A stretch of 64,000 nucleotides of DNA, taken from contig NZ_LROM01000059.1 of assembly GCF_001758785.1 (NCBI RefSeq), positions 1 through 64,000 on the forward strand, given 5' to 3'. The stretch's first letter is position 1. Each line of letters starts with the position of its first letter. The DNA is from Duganella phyllosphaerae (GTDB taxonomy: Bacteria; Pseudomonadota; Gammaproteobacteria; Burkholderiales; Burkholderiaceae_D). The notes beneath the pieces are model-generated. The model did no database searches and was not told the origin of the DNA. It was given only the letters and a program-made list of their open reading frames with translations. Positions 25,156 to 33,459 of the stretch are shown one piece after another. The position numbers and the translations under genes are program-made.

Positions 25156-28100
25156 TCAGAACTTTTTGCGCAGGCCGAAGGAGTAGGTGCGGCCGGGGGC
25201 GTACTCGGTGAAGCGGGCGTTGGAAAACTGGAAGTACGTCTTTTTGGCGTCGCGGTTGAGGTTGACGATATCGAAGGTCAGCGTCGGCCAGCCGTCGCGG
25301 TCCATCACCTGTTCCAGGTCGATGCTCGACGAGAAGTCCATCTGCTTGTAGTCGTTCACATACAGGTTGGCCAGCGTGATGCCGTTCTGGTTGCCGGTGG
25401 AGACCTGGCTGCCCTTGGAGAAGGTGTGCGACAGGCGCGCCGAGTAGCCATAGTTCTCGTAGAAGACCGAGAAGTTATTGGTGCGTTTCGGTACACCGAG
25501 CGCCACGAAGCCTTCGCTGCCTTCGCCGCTGGCGCGCTGGGTGATGAAGGTGACGGTCTCGTTGAAGCCCAGGCCCTTGAACGGCAGCAGCTTGTCCAGC
25601 GGCTGCACCCAGCCCAGCTCCAGGCCACGGATGCGCAGCTTGCCGCTGGCGTTGCGGGTGCGTGTCATGACGACGGTGGCGGCGTTTGGACCGCCCCGGT
25701 CGTTGAGCGCGCTTTGCTGATTCTGGGACAGGTTGTTGTAAGTGATGCCGTAGGCGGCCAGGTCGGAAAACGGCAGCGTCAGGTTTTCGTTGGCGGTAAA
25801 GCCGTCCACTTTTTTCTGGAACACGGTGGCGCTGATATAGCCTTCGCGGCCGGTGTACCAGTCCAGCCCCAGGTCAATATTATCGGACAGGTAGGGTTTC
25901 AGGGTAGGGTTGCCGATGGTGCCGATGTCCGCTGACGGCGACGAAAAGTTGATGCCCGGGCGCAGCGCGTTCGGGTCGGCGCGCGTCATGCTGCGCGAGA
26001 CGGCGGCGCGGGCCACGATGTCGCTGCGCAGGTTGAGGGCGGCGGTGGCCGATGGCAGCGTGTTGTTGTAAGTGGTGTCCTGGTATACCCACTGGTCCAC
26101 GTTCGGGTACTTGCTGCCGTTGAGCGGCAGGTTGGCGTTGCGCGGATCGGAGAACGAGTTGTACGAACCGACCTGCTGGCGGGTGCGCACGTAGCGGATG
26201 CCGGCGTTGTAGCGCAGGTCCAGGCCCCACGGCTTGGCTTCGCCATTGAGTTCGGTGTAGATGCCGGTGCTCTTTTCGGCGATGAAGCCGGCGTTGGCGC
26301 CGGTGGAAGACGACATGGCGAATGGCGCGTTCTTGTTGTACGTGTCGTAGTTGGAGTCCTTGCGGAAGCGGTCCCAGTCGATGATCGGGCGGCCGTAAGG
26401 GCCCGGCACGATGTAGCTGGCCAGCGCGCTTTGCGGGATCAGCGAGCCGCCGTAGGTGAGGGCGTCGGTACGGCCGGCCGTGTAGCCGGTGCCGAAGCCC
26501 GGGTACAGCGCGGCGGCGCTGGCGCCCGGCGTATTGGCGCCGTCGCAGGCAGGGCCGCCATTGGGGCCGGCCAGCAGCACGCTCGGGTTGTTGCCACAGA
26601 CGGCGGCCTGCCATGCGGCCGAATTTTCCTGGGCGCGGATGCGGCGATTGATGTCGTCGTACGCGATACCGGCCTTGATGTTGAAGGCGCGGTCGCCCCA
26701 GGTCAGGTCGGCGTGGGCGCCCTTGGTGCGGGTTTCGCGCAATTCGTTGGCGATGTTGACGCGGCCGCCGGCCCAGGCGTAGTTGGCCGGGTTGTTCAGG
26801 TCCAGGCTGGACGTGATGTTCGGGATGCCGCCGCCGTTGTTGTCATAGGTGGTCGTATTGCCGCTGTTGGCCGGCGTGATGGGCATCACGGTCGGCGCCT
26901 CGTGCGAGAAGCGGCTGCGCGTGTAGTTCACCTGGGCATCGAGCTTGAGCTTGGGCGTGATGGTCCACTCCATGCCCGGATTGATGCCCAGCAGGTCCAC
27001 CTTGTCATGGCGCGGACCGTATTCGATGAAGTTGAGCGAGTTGGCAAACGTGCCGCCGGTGACGGTGCAGCCGGCGCTGCAATCGCTGCGGTCCACGGTC
27101 ATGTTGAGCGGGATCACGCCGTTGTTGCGCACGGCCCAGTTGTAGGCCACGCGCTGGGCCTTGTCGTCACGCTTGCTGTACATCGTGTCGACATAGAAGT
27201 GCAGGTCGTCGGTGGGGCGGTATTCGCTGCTGAAGATGGCCGAGAGCTTGTCCTTGGTGCCGAAGTAGTCCATGGTGCGGCCCAGGCGCGGCAGGATGGC
27301 GTTGTCGATCTGCTGGATGGTCAGTCCCGGATTGTGCTGCAGCAGGAAGGCCTGGTCGATCACCGTGCCCGGTACCAGGCCATTGCCGGCGTTGGCCGGC
27401 ACCACGGCCGGGATATTCCAGTTGCCGCCGCCCGTGTTGTTGCGGGTGGGGGAGGTGTTCTGGGTGGCGCTCAGGTTGGGATTGGTCCAGCCCACCGACT
27501 CGAAACCGGTAGTGCGGATTTCCTGGCGCGACACCGAAATGCCGCCCAGGATGCCGAAGGTCTTGCCCCAGGTCTGGCTGGCCAGCAGCGAACCACGGCC
27601 GCCGGTCTTGTCGGCGATCTGGTTACGCGTGCCGGTCACGCTCATGGCCACGGTGCGGCCTTCCTTGTCGAACGGGCGCGCGCTGCGCAGGTTCACCACG
27701 CCGGCGGCGCCGCCTTCGAGCATGCTCGCCGTTGGACTCTTGCTCACCGTGAGCTTGGTAAACAGGTCGGTGGGCAGCAGGTCGAGATCGACTTCGCGGT
27801 TGCTGTTCTGGCCATCGACCGGGCCGGACGAGGCCACCGCGATCTGCGCATTATTGAGCAGAATCTTGGTGAAGCTCGAGCCGAGGCCGCGAATCTGGAT
27901 GTTCATGCCTTCGCCGGTGACATCGCGCGAGACGCCCACGCCGGGAATGCGGCTGAGCGACTCGGCGATATTCTTGTCCGGGAATTTGCCGAAGTCTTCG
28001 GCGTTGATCGAGTCCTGGAAGCCGACCGCTTCTTTCTTGTCCTTGGCCGACGAGATCAGGCTGTTGCGGTAGCCGCTGACCTCCACCTTCTGGATCGTCG

Positions 28101-28239
28101 CTTCGTCGATGGGAGCAGTGGCGGGAGGCGTTTGCTGGGCATAGGCCTGGGCCACCAGGCCGGCCATCATGGTCAGGCCGCAGGCCAGGCGGGCAGGCGT
28201 GCGGCGGCCACCGCCGGTAGGGGTGAAGGTGCTGGGCAT
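25156..28239 (-). CDS. TonB-dependent outer-membrane receptor, probable xylo-oligosaccharide importer
   Basis: 1027 aa with a signal peptide ending AYA. The plug domain (EVSGYRNSL..., FPDKNIAESLSRIPGVGVSRD, QIRGLGSSFTKILLNN) is typical of carbohydrate-type receptors in Xanthomonas, Caulobacter and Duganella. A long 22-strand barrel follows, ending in the aromatic signature YSFGLRKKF. It should import oligosaccharides across the outer membrane with TonB/ExbBD energy. First gene downstream of the operator at 28302. No N-terminal anti-sigma-signalling extension is evident, so control by the LacI proteins is more plausible. Confidence 0.92.
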   Translation of the reverse strand: MPSTFTPTGGGRRTPARLACGLTMMAGLVAQAYAQQTPPATAPIDEATIQKVEVSGYRNSLISSAKDKKEAVGFQDSINAEDFGKFPDKNIAESLSRIPGVGVSRDVTGEGMNIQIRGLGSSFTKILLNNAQIAVASSGPVDGQNSNREVDLDLLPTDLFTKLTVSKSPTASMLEGGAAGVVNLRSARPFDKEGRTVAMSVTGTRNQIADKTGGRGSLLASQTWGKTFGILGGISVSRQEIRTTGFESVGWTNPNLSATQNTSPTRNNTGGGNWNIPAVVPANAGNGLVPGTVIDQAFLLQHNPGLTIQQIDNAILPRLGRTMDYFGTKDKLSAIFSSEYRPTDDLHFYVDTMYSKRDDKAQRVAYNWAVRNNGVIPLNMTVDRSDCSAGCTVTGGTFANSLNFIEYGPRHDKVDLLGINPGMEWTITPKLKLDAQVNYTRSRFSHEAPTVMPITPANSGNTTTYDNNGGGIPNITSSLDLNNPANYAWAGGRVNIANELRETRTKGAHADLTWGDRAFNIKAGIAYDDINRRIRAQENSAAWQAAVCGNNPSVLLAGPNGGPACDGANTPGASAAALYPGFGTGYTAGRTDALTYGGSLIPQSALASYIVPGPYGRPIIDWDRFRKDSNYDTYNKNAPFAMSSSTGANAGFIAEKSTGIYTELNGEAKPWGLDLRYNAGIRYVRTRQQVGSYNSFSDPRNANLPLNGSKYPNVDQWVYQDTTYNNTLPSATAALNLRSDIVARAAVSRSMTRADPNALRPGINFSSPSADIGTIGNPTLKPYLSDNIDLGLDWYTGREGYISATVFQKKVDGFTANENLTLPFSDLAAYGITYNNLSQNQQSALNDRGGPNAATVVMTRTRNASGKLRIRGLELGWVQPLDKLLPFKGLGFNETVTFITQRASGEGSEGFVALGVPKRTNNFSVFYENYGYSARLSHTFSKGSQVSTGNQNGITLANLYVNDYKQMDFSSSIDLEQVMDRDGWPTLTFDIVNLNRDAKKTYFQFSNARFTEYAPGRTYSFGLRKKF

Positions 28240-28301
28240 TGCTGTCTCCTAATGGTTTTTTTGACTGCTTTTTGTTAGCTGCCACGGTCTTGTGTTTTTT
28301 A

Positions 28302-28315
28302 TGGTACCGCGACCA
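28302..28315. promoter_or_regulatory. xyl-box-like operator upstream of the TonB receptor
   Basis: TGGTACCGCGACCA matches 11 of 14 positions of the recalled xyl-box and has the outer dyad TGGT/ACCA. It lies about 65 nt upstream of the receptor start codon, where a repressor would block transcription. Confidence 0.5.
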
Positions 28316-28472
28316 TTTGAGTGTAGAAGCGTTGCCAAGATATTGTCAACAGAAAGATTCCGCAAAATGTCATGCGCTACCATTTTGTTGATCGCGTGGC
28401 TAATCGACAACGCCGGCCTTGGCCCGCGCAGGCTCGGCTACAATGCCGCCAACCTTTCTTGCGGAGCTCTCC

Positions 28473-29468
28473 ATGTTGCGAATTACTGTCACCTTTGTGC
28501 TGGCCTGCCTGGCTGGCGGCGCCGCTGCCAGCGAAGCGGCCAGCGGCACGTTCACCGCCAGCAAAAGCTGCGAAGCCTATGCGTCGTTCGCCAAGCGCAC
28601 CAATCCCGGCGCTGCGCAGCTGGCGGCCGGCAAGGGCTATACGGTGCGCGAGATTAACAAGGCCGACTACGACTGGGTGCGGGTGGAAGTGCCGGGTGCG
28701 GAGCCGAAGCTGCGCTGGGTGCAGCGCGACTGCGGCGCAGCGGTGCTGGAACCGATGGAAGCGCGCTCGGCACGGCCGCCGCGCGGCAGCGATCCGGCCG
28801 CCGATGGCGGCTCGTGCAGCATCGCCAACCGCCAGGACAGCTACGTGCTGGCCGTAACCTGGCAGCCCGGCTTTTGCGAGCACTTCCCGTTCAAGGGCAG
28901 CAAGCCCGAATGCGATGCCATGAACGGCGGCAAACTGGAGGCAAAGACCCTGAGCCTGCATGGCCTGTGGCCCAACAAGAAGGAGTGCGGCACCCGTTAC
29001 GGCAGTTGCGAAGGCCAGCAGTTCTCGCTGTCGAAGGACACCATCGCAAAAATAGCGCCGTGGATGCCCAACTTCTATTACGAGCGCACCTTCGGCGCCT
29101 ACGAGTGGAACAAGCATGGCAAGTGCCAGGAACTGGCGCCGGACGATTACTTCATCAAGGCGGTATCAGCGGTGCGGGTGGTGAACGATTCGGAAGTGGG
29201 CAAGATCATCCTCGGCAGCACCGGCAAGAGCATCCGCGTGGACGACTTCTTCGCGCGCGTCAAAGCGCGCCATGGCGAGAAGGTGGCCGATAGCCTCACG
29301 CTCGTGTGCAGCCAGCGCAAATACTTGCAGGAGATCCGGGTGTCGCTGCCGCTGCAATTCGGCACCGACCGCGACCTGGCGGCCATGGTGGGCAATGCCC
29401 AGCCGGCGCCGGCGCGGGTGCAGGGTTGTGCCGACGAGATCTACATCGAAGCAGCCGGCAAGGATTGA
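28473..29468 (+). CDS. Secreted ribonuclease T2 family protein with N-terminal extension
   Basis: 331 aa, start supported by GGAG 6-9 nt upstream; signal peptide of about 20 residues. Both RNase T2 active-site segments are intact: LHGLWP (162-167, CAS I) and EWNKHGKC (211-218, CAS II), with many cysteines. Residues 30-90 form an extra Cys-containing domain (SCEAYASFAKRTNPG ... RWVQRDCG) before the catalytic domain, making the protein longer than simple RNase I (~250 aa). It should degrade RNA in the periplasm or outside. The 3' end overlaps the convergent cyclase gene by 28 nt. Confidence 0.9.
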   Translation: MLRITVTFVLACLAGGAAASEAASGTFTASKSCEAYASFAKRTNPGAAQLAAGKGYTVREINKADYDWVRVEVPGAEPKLRWVQRDCGAAVLEPMEARSARPPRGSDPAADGGSCSIANRQDSYVLAVTWQPGFCEHFPFKGSKPECDAMNGGKLEAKTLSLHGLWPNKKECGTRYGSCEGQQFSLSKDTIAKIAPWMPNFYYERTFGAYEWNKHGKCQELAPDDYFIKAVSAVRVVNDSEVGKIILGSTGKSIRVDDFFARVKARHGEKVADSLTLVCSQRKYLQEIRVSLPLQFGTDRDLAAMVGNAQPAPARVQGCADEIYIEAAGKD

Positions 29469-31048
29469 GCTTTTGCGGCCAGCTTGCGTTCGGCCTTGCG
29501 CCGGTACATGGCGTCGTCGGCATCGGCCACCAGGTCGGTGGCGCTGACCGGCTGCTGCTGGGCGCTGCCTTGGGGCGCCAGCATTGCCACGCCGATGCTG
29601 GCGCCTGCCACCAGCTCGTAACCTTCGATGTGATGCGCCTGGGCCAGGCGGGTTTCCAGCTTGGCCACCACGGTGGCCGTGGCTGCGGCGTCGCAGCCCA
29701 CCAGGATCACGGCAAACTCGTCGCCACCGAGCCGCGCCGCCAGGTCGGACTTGCGCAACTCCTCGCGCAGGCGTAGCGCGGCGCCGGTCAGCAACTGGTC
29801 GCCGGCGGCGTGGCCGTAGGTGTCGTTGATCTGCTTGAAGGAGTCCAGGTCAAGGTACAGCAGCGAGAGCGGCTCCCCCGTGCGCGCGCACAGTTCTACC
29901 TGCCGCTCCAGGAACTCGCAAAACATGGCGCGGTTGGCCAGGCCGGTGAGCGGATCGTGGGTGGCCTGGTGGCGCGCCTGCGCATGCATGCGCGCCGCAT
30001 CGACCAGCGCCACGCCCACCTCGTCGGCCTCGCGCAAGCCGTAGCTGGCTGCTGCCACCGCTTCGCCGCGCCCCAGCGCCATGGCCGGCGCCACCAGCGC
30101 GCCGATGGCGCGCGTGATGCGGTTGCTGATGCTCCACGCCAGTACCAGGCTGGCGGCGAGCAGGGTGGCGGTCGCCAATACCAGCACCAGCAGCTTGCGA
30201 TTGAGTTCGGCGTTGAGCACCTCGATCGGAATGCCGATACCGACCGTCCATTGCGAGTCGCCCGCATGCGTCATCACCGCCAGTATCGGCTTGCCGTCGA
30301 GGGTGTTGGTTTCGATCACCCCTTCAAAACCTGCACGCATATGGTCGATGACTTCTGGCAGCGCCTTGTGGCCGACGTAGCGCTGCGTGTCCTGGCTACG
30401 CGCGACCACTTTGCCGCCGCGATCGAGGATGCTGGCAATCCAGTGCTCGGGATAGCTTTGCTGGGCCAGCAGGGCGTTGAAGCGTTCTACCGGGACGGTC
30501 GCATTCAGCGCGCCGATGAGGTCCGGGCGCCCGGGCAGGTATCGCACCGGGATACTGACCGACGCGATATTGCGGTTCGAGACCGCACCGATAAACAGGT
30601 CGGAAATCGCGGTGGCGTCGTTTTTCTGGACGAACTGCAGCACGTTCCCCATGCTTGGCGGGGGCAACGCGGCGCCGTAAGGGATGAAGGTATTGATCAA
30701 CTGCTGGCCGCTGGCGTCTTCGAGCACGATGTTGAGCATGTGCTGCGAGGCGGCCAGGCCGCGCGCCTGCGCGTAGAATGCCTGCCGGTCGCTGCGCGCC
30801 AGGTCGGGCGAGGTGGCCAGCGCGCGCAGCGCCGCCTCCACGGTGGCGAACTCCTTGTCCACGTCCATGGCGTTGGCGCGCGCCGTGGCCATGGCGCCGG
30901 TGATGAAGGCCGCCCGCGCCTGGGTGTAGTCGTAGCCGATCAACAAAATCGCCATCAGTGCAGCGGGCACGATGCACGCCACTACGAGGTACAGCAGGCG
31001 GGATCGGATCGAGGGTGCACGCATGGTTGTTATGGTTTTGAATGGCAT
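29441..31048 (-). CDS. Membrane diguanylate cyclase with Cache sensor
   Basis: 535 aa. TM helix 17-38, periplasmic dCache-type sensor about 40-280, TM helix 286-305, HAMP-like linker (SNRITRAIGALVAPAMAL), then GGDEF domain with THDPLTGLANR (363-373), active site GGDEF (441-445) and I-site RKSD (432-435) spaced correctly. It makes c-di-GMP in response to a small extracellular ligand. MRAPSIR eight residues in is an alternative start. The overlap with the RNase T2 3' end is convergent and probably incidental. Confidence 0.9.
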   Translation of the reverse strand: MPFKTITTMRAPSIRSRLLYLVVACIVPAALMAILLIGYDYTQARAAFITGAMATARANAMDVDKEFATVEAALRALATSPDLARSDRQAFYAQARGLAASQHMLNIVLEDASGQQLINTFIPYGAALPPPSMGNVLQFVQKNDATAISDLFIGAVSNRNIASVSIPVRYLPGRPDLIGALNATVPVERFNALLAQQSYPEHWIASILDRGGKVVARSQDTQRYVGHKALPEVIDHMRAGFEGVIETNTLDGKPILAVMTHAGDSQWTVGIGIPIEVLNAELNRKLLVLVLATATLLAASLVLAWSISNRITRAIGALVAPAMALGRGEAVAAASYGLREADEVGVALVDAARMHAQARHQATHDPLTGLANRAMFCEFLERQVELCARTGEPLSLLYLDLDSFKQINDTYGHAAGDQLLTGAALRLREELRKSDLAARLGGDEFAVILVGCDAAATATVVAKLETRLAQAHHIEGYELVAGASIGVAMLAPQGSAQQQPVSATDLVADADDAMYRRKAERKLAAKAQSLPAASM

Positions 31049-31223
31049 CGGTGTCTACGGTGGCTGCTGACGGTCCATCTGGCTGCCCTCAATGTTACAT
31101 CACCGCATCAAATCTGTGTCTGGAAAGCAAGATAATAAGTGAAGCGACGTGGATGGCGTCCCATCGCCCGTTGTAGCGGCGATATTTTCGACTATCATGA
31201 CGGTTGTCTTTCACGGAGTCACC

Positions 31224-31745
31224 ATGCACCTTGTCAGCTGTACCGAAGAGCGCCACGCGCAAGCCATCCTCGACATTTTCAACGACGCCATCGCCAATTC
31301 GACGGCCCTGTACGAATACCATCCGCGCACGCTCGAGACCATGAACAAGTGGTTTGCCGCCAAGTGCGCCGGCGGCTATCCGGTGCTCGGGTACGAAGAC
31401 GCCGGTGGCGTGCTGCTGGGCTTTGCCAGCTATGGCGCCTTTCGCGGCTACCCGGCCAACAAGTACGCGGTCGAGCATTCGGTATACGTGCGCGCCGACC
31501 AGCGCGGCAAGGGCCTGGGCCGCGCACTGCTGGAACAGGTGATCGCGGCGGCCGGGCAGGCCGACCTGCACACCATCGTCGGCGGCATCGACGCCGACAA
31601 CCGCGCCAGCATCGCCCTGCACGAGCAGTTGGGCTTCGTCCATGCCGGCACCGTGCGCCATGCGGCGTTCAAGTTCGGGCGCTGGCTGGACCTGGCGTTT
31701 TACCAGCTGATCTTGCCCACGCCCGGCGCTCCGGTAGACGGCTAA
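31224..31745 (+). CDS. GNAT N-acetyltransferase (Pat/MnaT-like)
   Basis: 173 aa; start at MHLVSCTEERHA with GGAG upstream (31215-31218). The acetyl-CoA pocket VYVRADQRGKGLGRALLEQ and the end motif NRASIALHEQLGFVHAGTVRHAAFKFGRWLDL are typical of the phosphinothricin/methionine-sulfone N-acetyltransferase group. Its natural substrate is unknown, probably a toxic amino-acid analogue. It is a single gene between a cyclase and the cobalamin riboswitch. Confidence 0.85.
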   Translation: MHLVSCTEERHAQAILDIFNDAIANSTALYEYHPRTLETMNKWFAAKCAGGYPVLGYEDAGGVLLGFASYGAFRGYPANKYAVEHSVYVRADQRGKGLGRALLEQVIAAAGQADLHTIVGGIDADNRASIALHEQLGFVHAGTVRHAAFKFGRWLDLAFYQLILPTPGAPVDG

Positions 31746-31794
31746 CGCCTTGCAATTCCCCTTTGCCGCCCCTATACTTCGCCGGTAGTCAAAG

Positions 31795-32005
31795 CTTCTG
31801 GTATGCGCGGACGTCGGGTGTGATCCCGGTTCCGCATATTTAAATGGGAAGCCGGTGCGCCCGACCAGGGCCATGCCGGCGCTGCCCCCGCAACGGTAGT
31901 CGAGGTCAAGGAAGTGCAATCAGCCACTGTGCGCAAGCATGGGAAGGCGCACTGCCAGGAGCGATCCACTCGTCAGCCCGGAAACCAGCCAGTAGCTGTC
32001 AACAC
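31795..32005 (+). ncRNA. Cobalamin (AdoCbl) riboswitch
   Basis: Conserved core pieces occur in order: AATGGGAAGCCGGTGCG (31842-31858), GCTGCCCCCGCAACGGTA (31881-31898), GCCACTG with TGGGAAGGCGCACTGCCAG (about 31923-31958) and the B12 box AGCCCGGAAACCAGCC (31975-31990). Adenosylcobalamin binding normally represses downstream expression. It lies about 130 nt upstream of cbtB and should control the whole cobalt/corrin operon. The 5' boundary is approximate. Confidence 0.93.
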
Positions 32006-32009
32006 GTTT

Positions 32010-32028
32010 GTATTGCGGAGGGCGATAC
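32010..32028 (+). promoter_or_regulatory. Hairpin presenting GGAGG downstream of the B12 riboswitch
   Basis: GTATTGC and GCGATAC (one G-U pair) enclose a GGAGG loop. It immediately follows the aptamer and may be part of the expression platform or its P1 extension. The true cbtB ribosome site is the GGAAGGA at 32120-32126. Confidence 0.35.
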
Positions 32029-32131
32029 GGGTGAGTGCTGCGCCGTGCTGTCCATCCGTTGTCGATGCATCCCGGCCGCTTCCCCGCTTTCCTTCCCCGC
32101 GTACCGTCTCCACGCACCTGGAAGGAAGATC

Positions 32132-32335
32132 ATGCCCGTCACCCCAGTTACTACCGTCCACGCCGAAGTTGCCAGCCGTCCCGCCACATCCACGCTGCGC
32201 GAAAAAATGATCCCGGCGCTGTGCGCCGCCGGTCTTGGCGCCGTGCTGCTGTTCGGCGCCGGTTTCGCCTCGATGGAAGCGCTGCACAATGCTGCCCACG
32301 ACAGCCGCCACTCGGCGGGCTTCCCGTGTCACTAA
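32132..32335 (+). CDS. cbtB: CbtB, small subunit of predicted cobalt transporter
   Basis: 67 aa from ATG 32132 with GGAAGGA upstream. One transmembrane helix (about 27-47, ALCAAGLGAVLLFGAGFASM) and the C-terminal metal-binding signature [12 protein letters not shown] that defines CbtB. CbtB works with CbtA as a B12-regulated cobalt uptake system predicted from riboswitch regulons. Its end overlaps the cbtA start by 10 nt. Confidence 0.9.
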   Translation: MPVTPVTTVHAEVASRPATSTLREKMIPALCAAGLGAVLLFGAGFASMEALHNAAHDSRHSAGFPCH

Positions 32336-33123
32336 GCCGCACCGGGCCAGGCGCTGCGGCGCCGGCCGGCATCTTCAACGGCATCGTGCGCACCGCTGCT
32401 GCCGCCGGCATCATCGCCGGCTTGCTGCTGACCGGTGTGCAGCACCTGCAGGTAATCCCGATCATTCAGCAGGCCGAGGTGTATGAAAAGGCCCAGGACT
32501 CTGCTGCTGTCGTGGTTCCTGCCGCTCCTGTCGCTGCCGAACATGCGCATGCCGCCGGCACTGCGCCGCACGAGCATGGCCATGGCGGCCACGGCGCGGC
32601 GGCAGAGGCCCACAGCCACGGCGGCTGGGAGCCCGAAGACGGTATCGAGCGCACCGCCTACACGGCGCTGGCCGATGTCAGCATGGGTGTCGGTTACGCG
32701 CTGCTGCTGGCGGCCGTGATCTGCCTGCGCGGCCGCCCGGTGACCTGGCGCAGCGGCATGCTGTGGGGCGCGGCCGCGTACGCGGTGTTCTTCATCGCGC
32801 CGTCGCTCGGACTGCCGCCCGAGCTGCCGGGCACCCTGGCGGCGCCGGTCTCGGCGCGCCAGGCCTGGTGGATCTGCACCGCGTTCTCCACCGCCGTCGC
32901 CATCGGCGCACTGGCGTGGAGCCGCAACGTCTGGTTCAAGGTGGGTGCCGTGGCGCTGTTGTTGGTGCCGCACCTGGTGGGCGCGCCGCAACCGCCCATG
33001 CATTCGATGGCAGCGCCGGAAAGCCTGGTGGGCTCGTTCATCATCGCCACCGCGCTGGCCAATGCGGTGTTCTGGCTGGCCCTCGGGGGCCTGACCGGCT
33101 ACTTCTACAAAAAGTTCGCCTGA
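32326..33123 (+). CDS. cbtA: CbtA, membrane subunit of predicted cobalt transporter
   Basis: 265 aa starting at GTG 32326 inside the cbtB end; the longer upstream frame is antisense/riboswitch shadow. Several TM helices (for example [50 protein letters not shown]). After the first helix comes a periplasmic histidine-rich loop ([25 protein letters not shown]), likely to bind Co2+. The C-terminus reads GYFYKKFA. Confidence 0.88.
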   Translation: MSLSRTGPGAAAPAGIFNGIVRTAAAAGIIAGLLLTGVQHLQVIPIIQQAEVYEKAQDSAAVVVPAAPVAAEHAHAAGTAPHEHGHGGHGAAAEAHSHGGWEPEDGIERTAYTALADVSMGVGYALLLAAVICLRGRPVTWRSGMLWGAAAYAVFFIAPSLGLPPELPGTLAAPVSARQAWWICTAFSTAVAIGALAWSRNVWFKVGAVALLLVPHLVGAPQPPMHSMAAPESLVGSFIIATALANAVFWLALGGLTGYFYKKFA

Positions 33124-33126
33124 TTC

Positions 33127-33459
33127 ATGAGAACCCACCACCGCCACATCTTCATGTGCGTCGGTCCGCGCTGCGAGCCGCAAGAAGGCCGCGCACAGGC
33201 CGTGTTCGAACACATGGGCAAGGTGATCGACGAACATCCCGAGCTGGCCGTCAAGCGTACCCGCACCCATTGCATGGTGGCGTGCCGCTTCGAGGGGCCG
33301 GTGGTGGCGGTGTACCCGGAAGGCGTGTGGTATCAGCGCGTAAACGAAGCCAACGCCGAGCGCATCGTCCACGAGCATCTGCTGAACGGGCGCGAAGTCG
33401 CCGACCTGGTGTTCCACCGCCTGGGCGTGGGCGACACCTGCGAACCTGGACCGAAATGA
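33127..33459 (+). CDS. (2Fe-2S) ferredoxin-like protein (CbiW type)
   Basis: 110 aa, 3 nt after cbtA. Thioredoxin-fold 2Fe-2S pattern: Cys11, Cys16, Cys49 and Cys53 (MCVGPRC ... CMVAC). Proteins of this kind (CbiW) recur in cobalamin operons, where they may supply electrons for cobalt reduction or handle the metal. Stop overlaps the cobN start (ATGA). Function inferred from context. Confidence 0.8.
   Translation: MRTHHRHIFMCVGPRCEPQEGRAQAVFEHMGKVIDEHPELAVKRTRTHCMVACRFEGPVVAVYPEGVWYQRVNEANAERIVHEHLLNGREVADLVFHRLGVGDTCEPGPK

Noticed and set aside
28273..28284. TGTTAGCTGCCA as a second xyl-box in reverse orientation upstream of the TonB receptor
   Set aside because: Needs a gap to align and matches too few positions; the site at 28302 is better.
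32031..32210. Possible leader peptide starting at GTG 32031 after the riboswitch
   Set aside because: It runs into cbtB out of frame, has no conserved content, and the cobalamin riboswitch already explains regulation.
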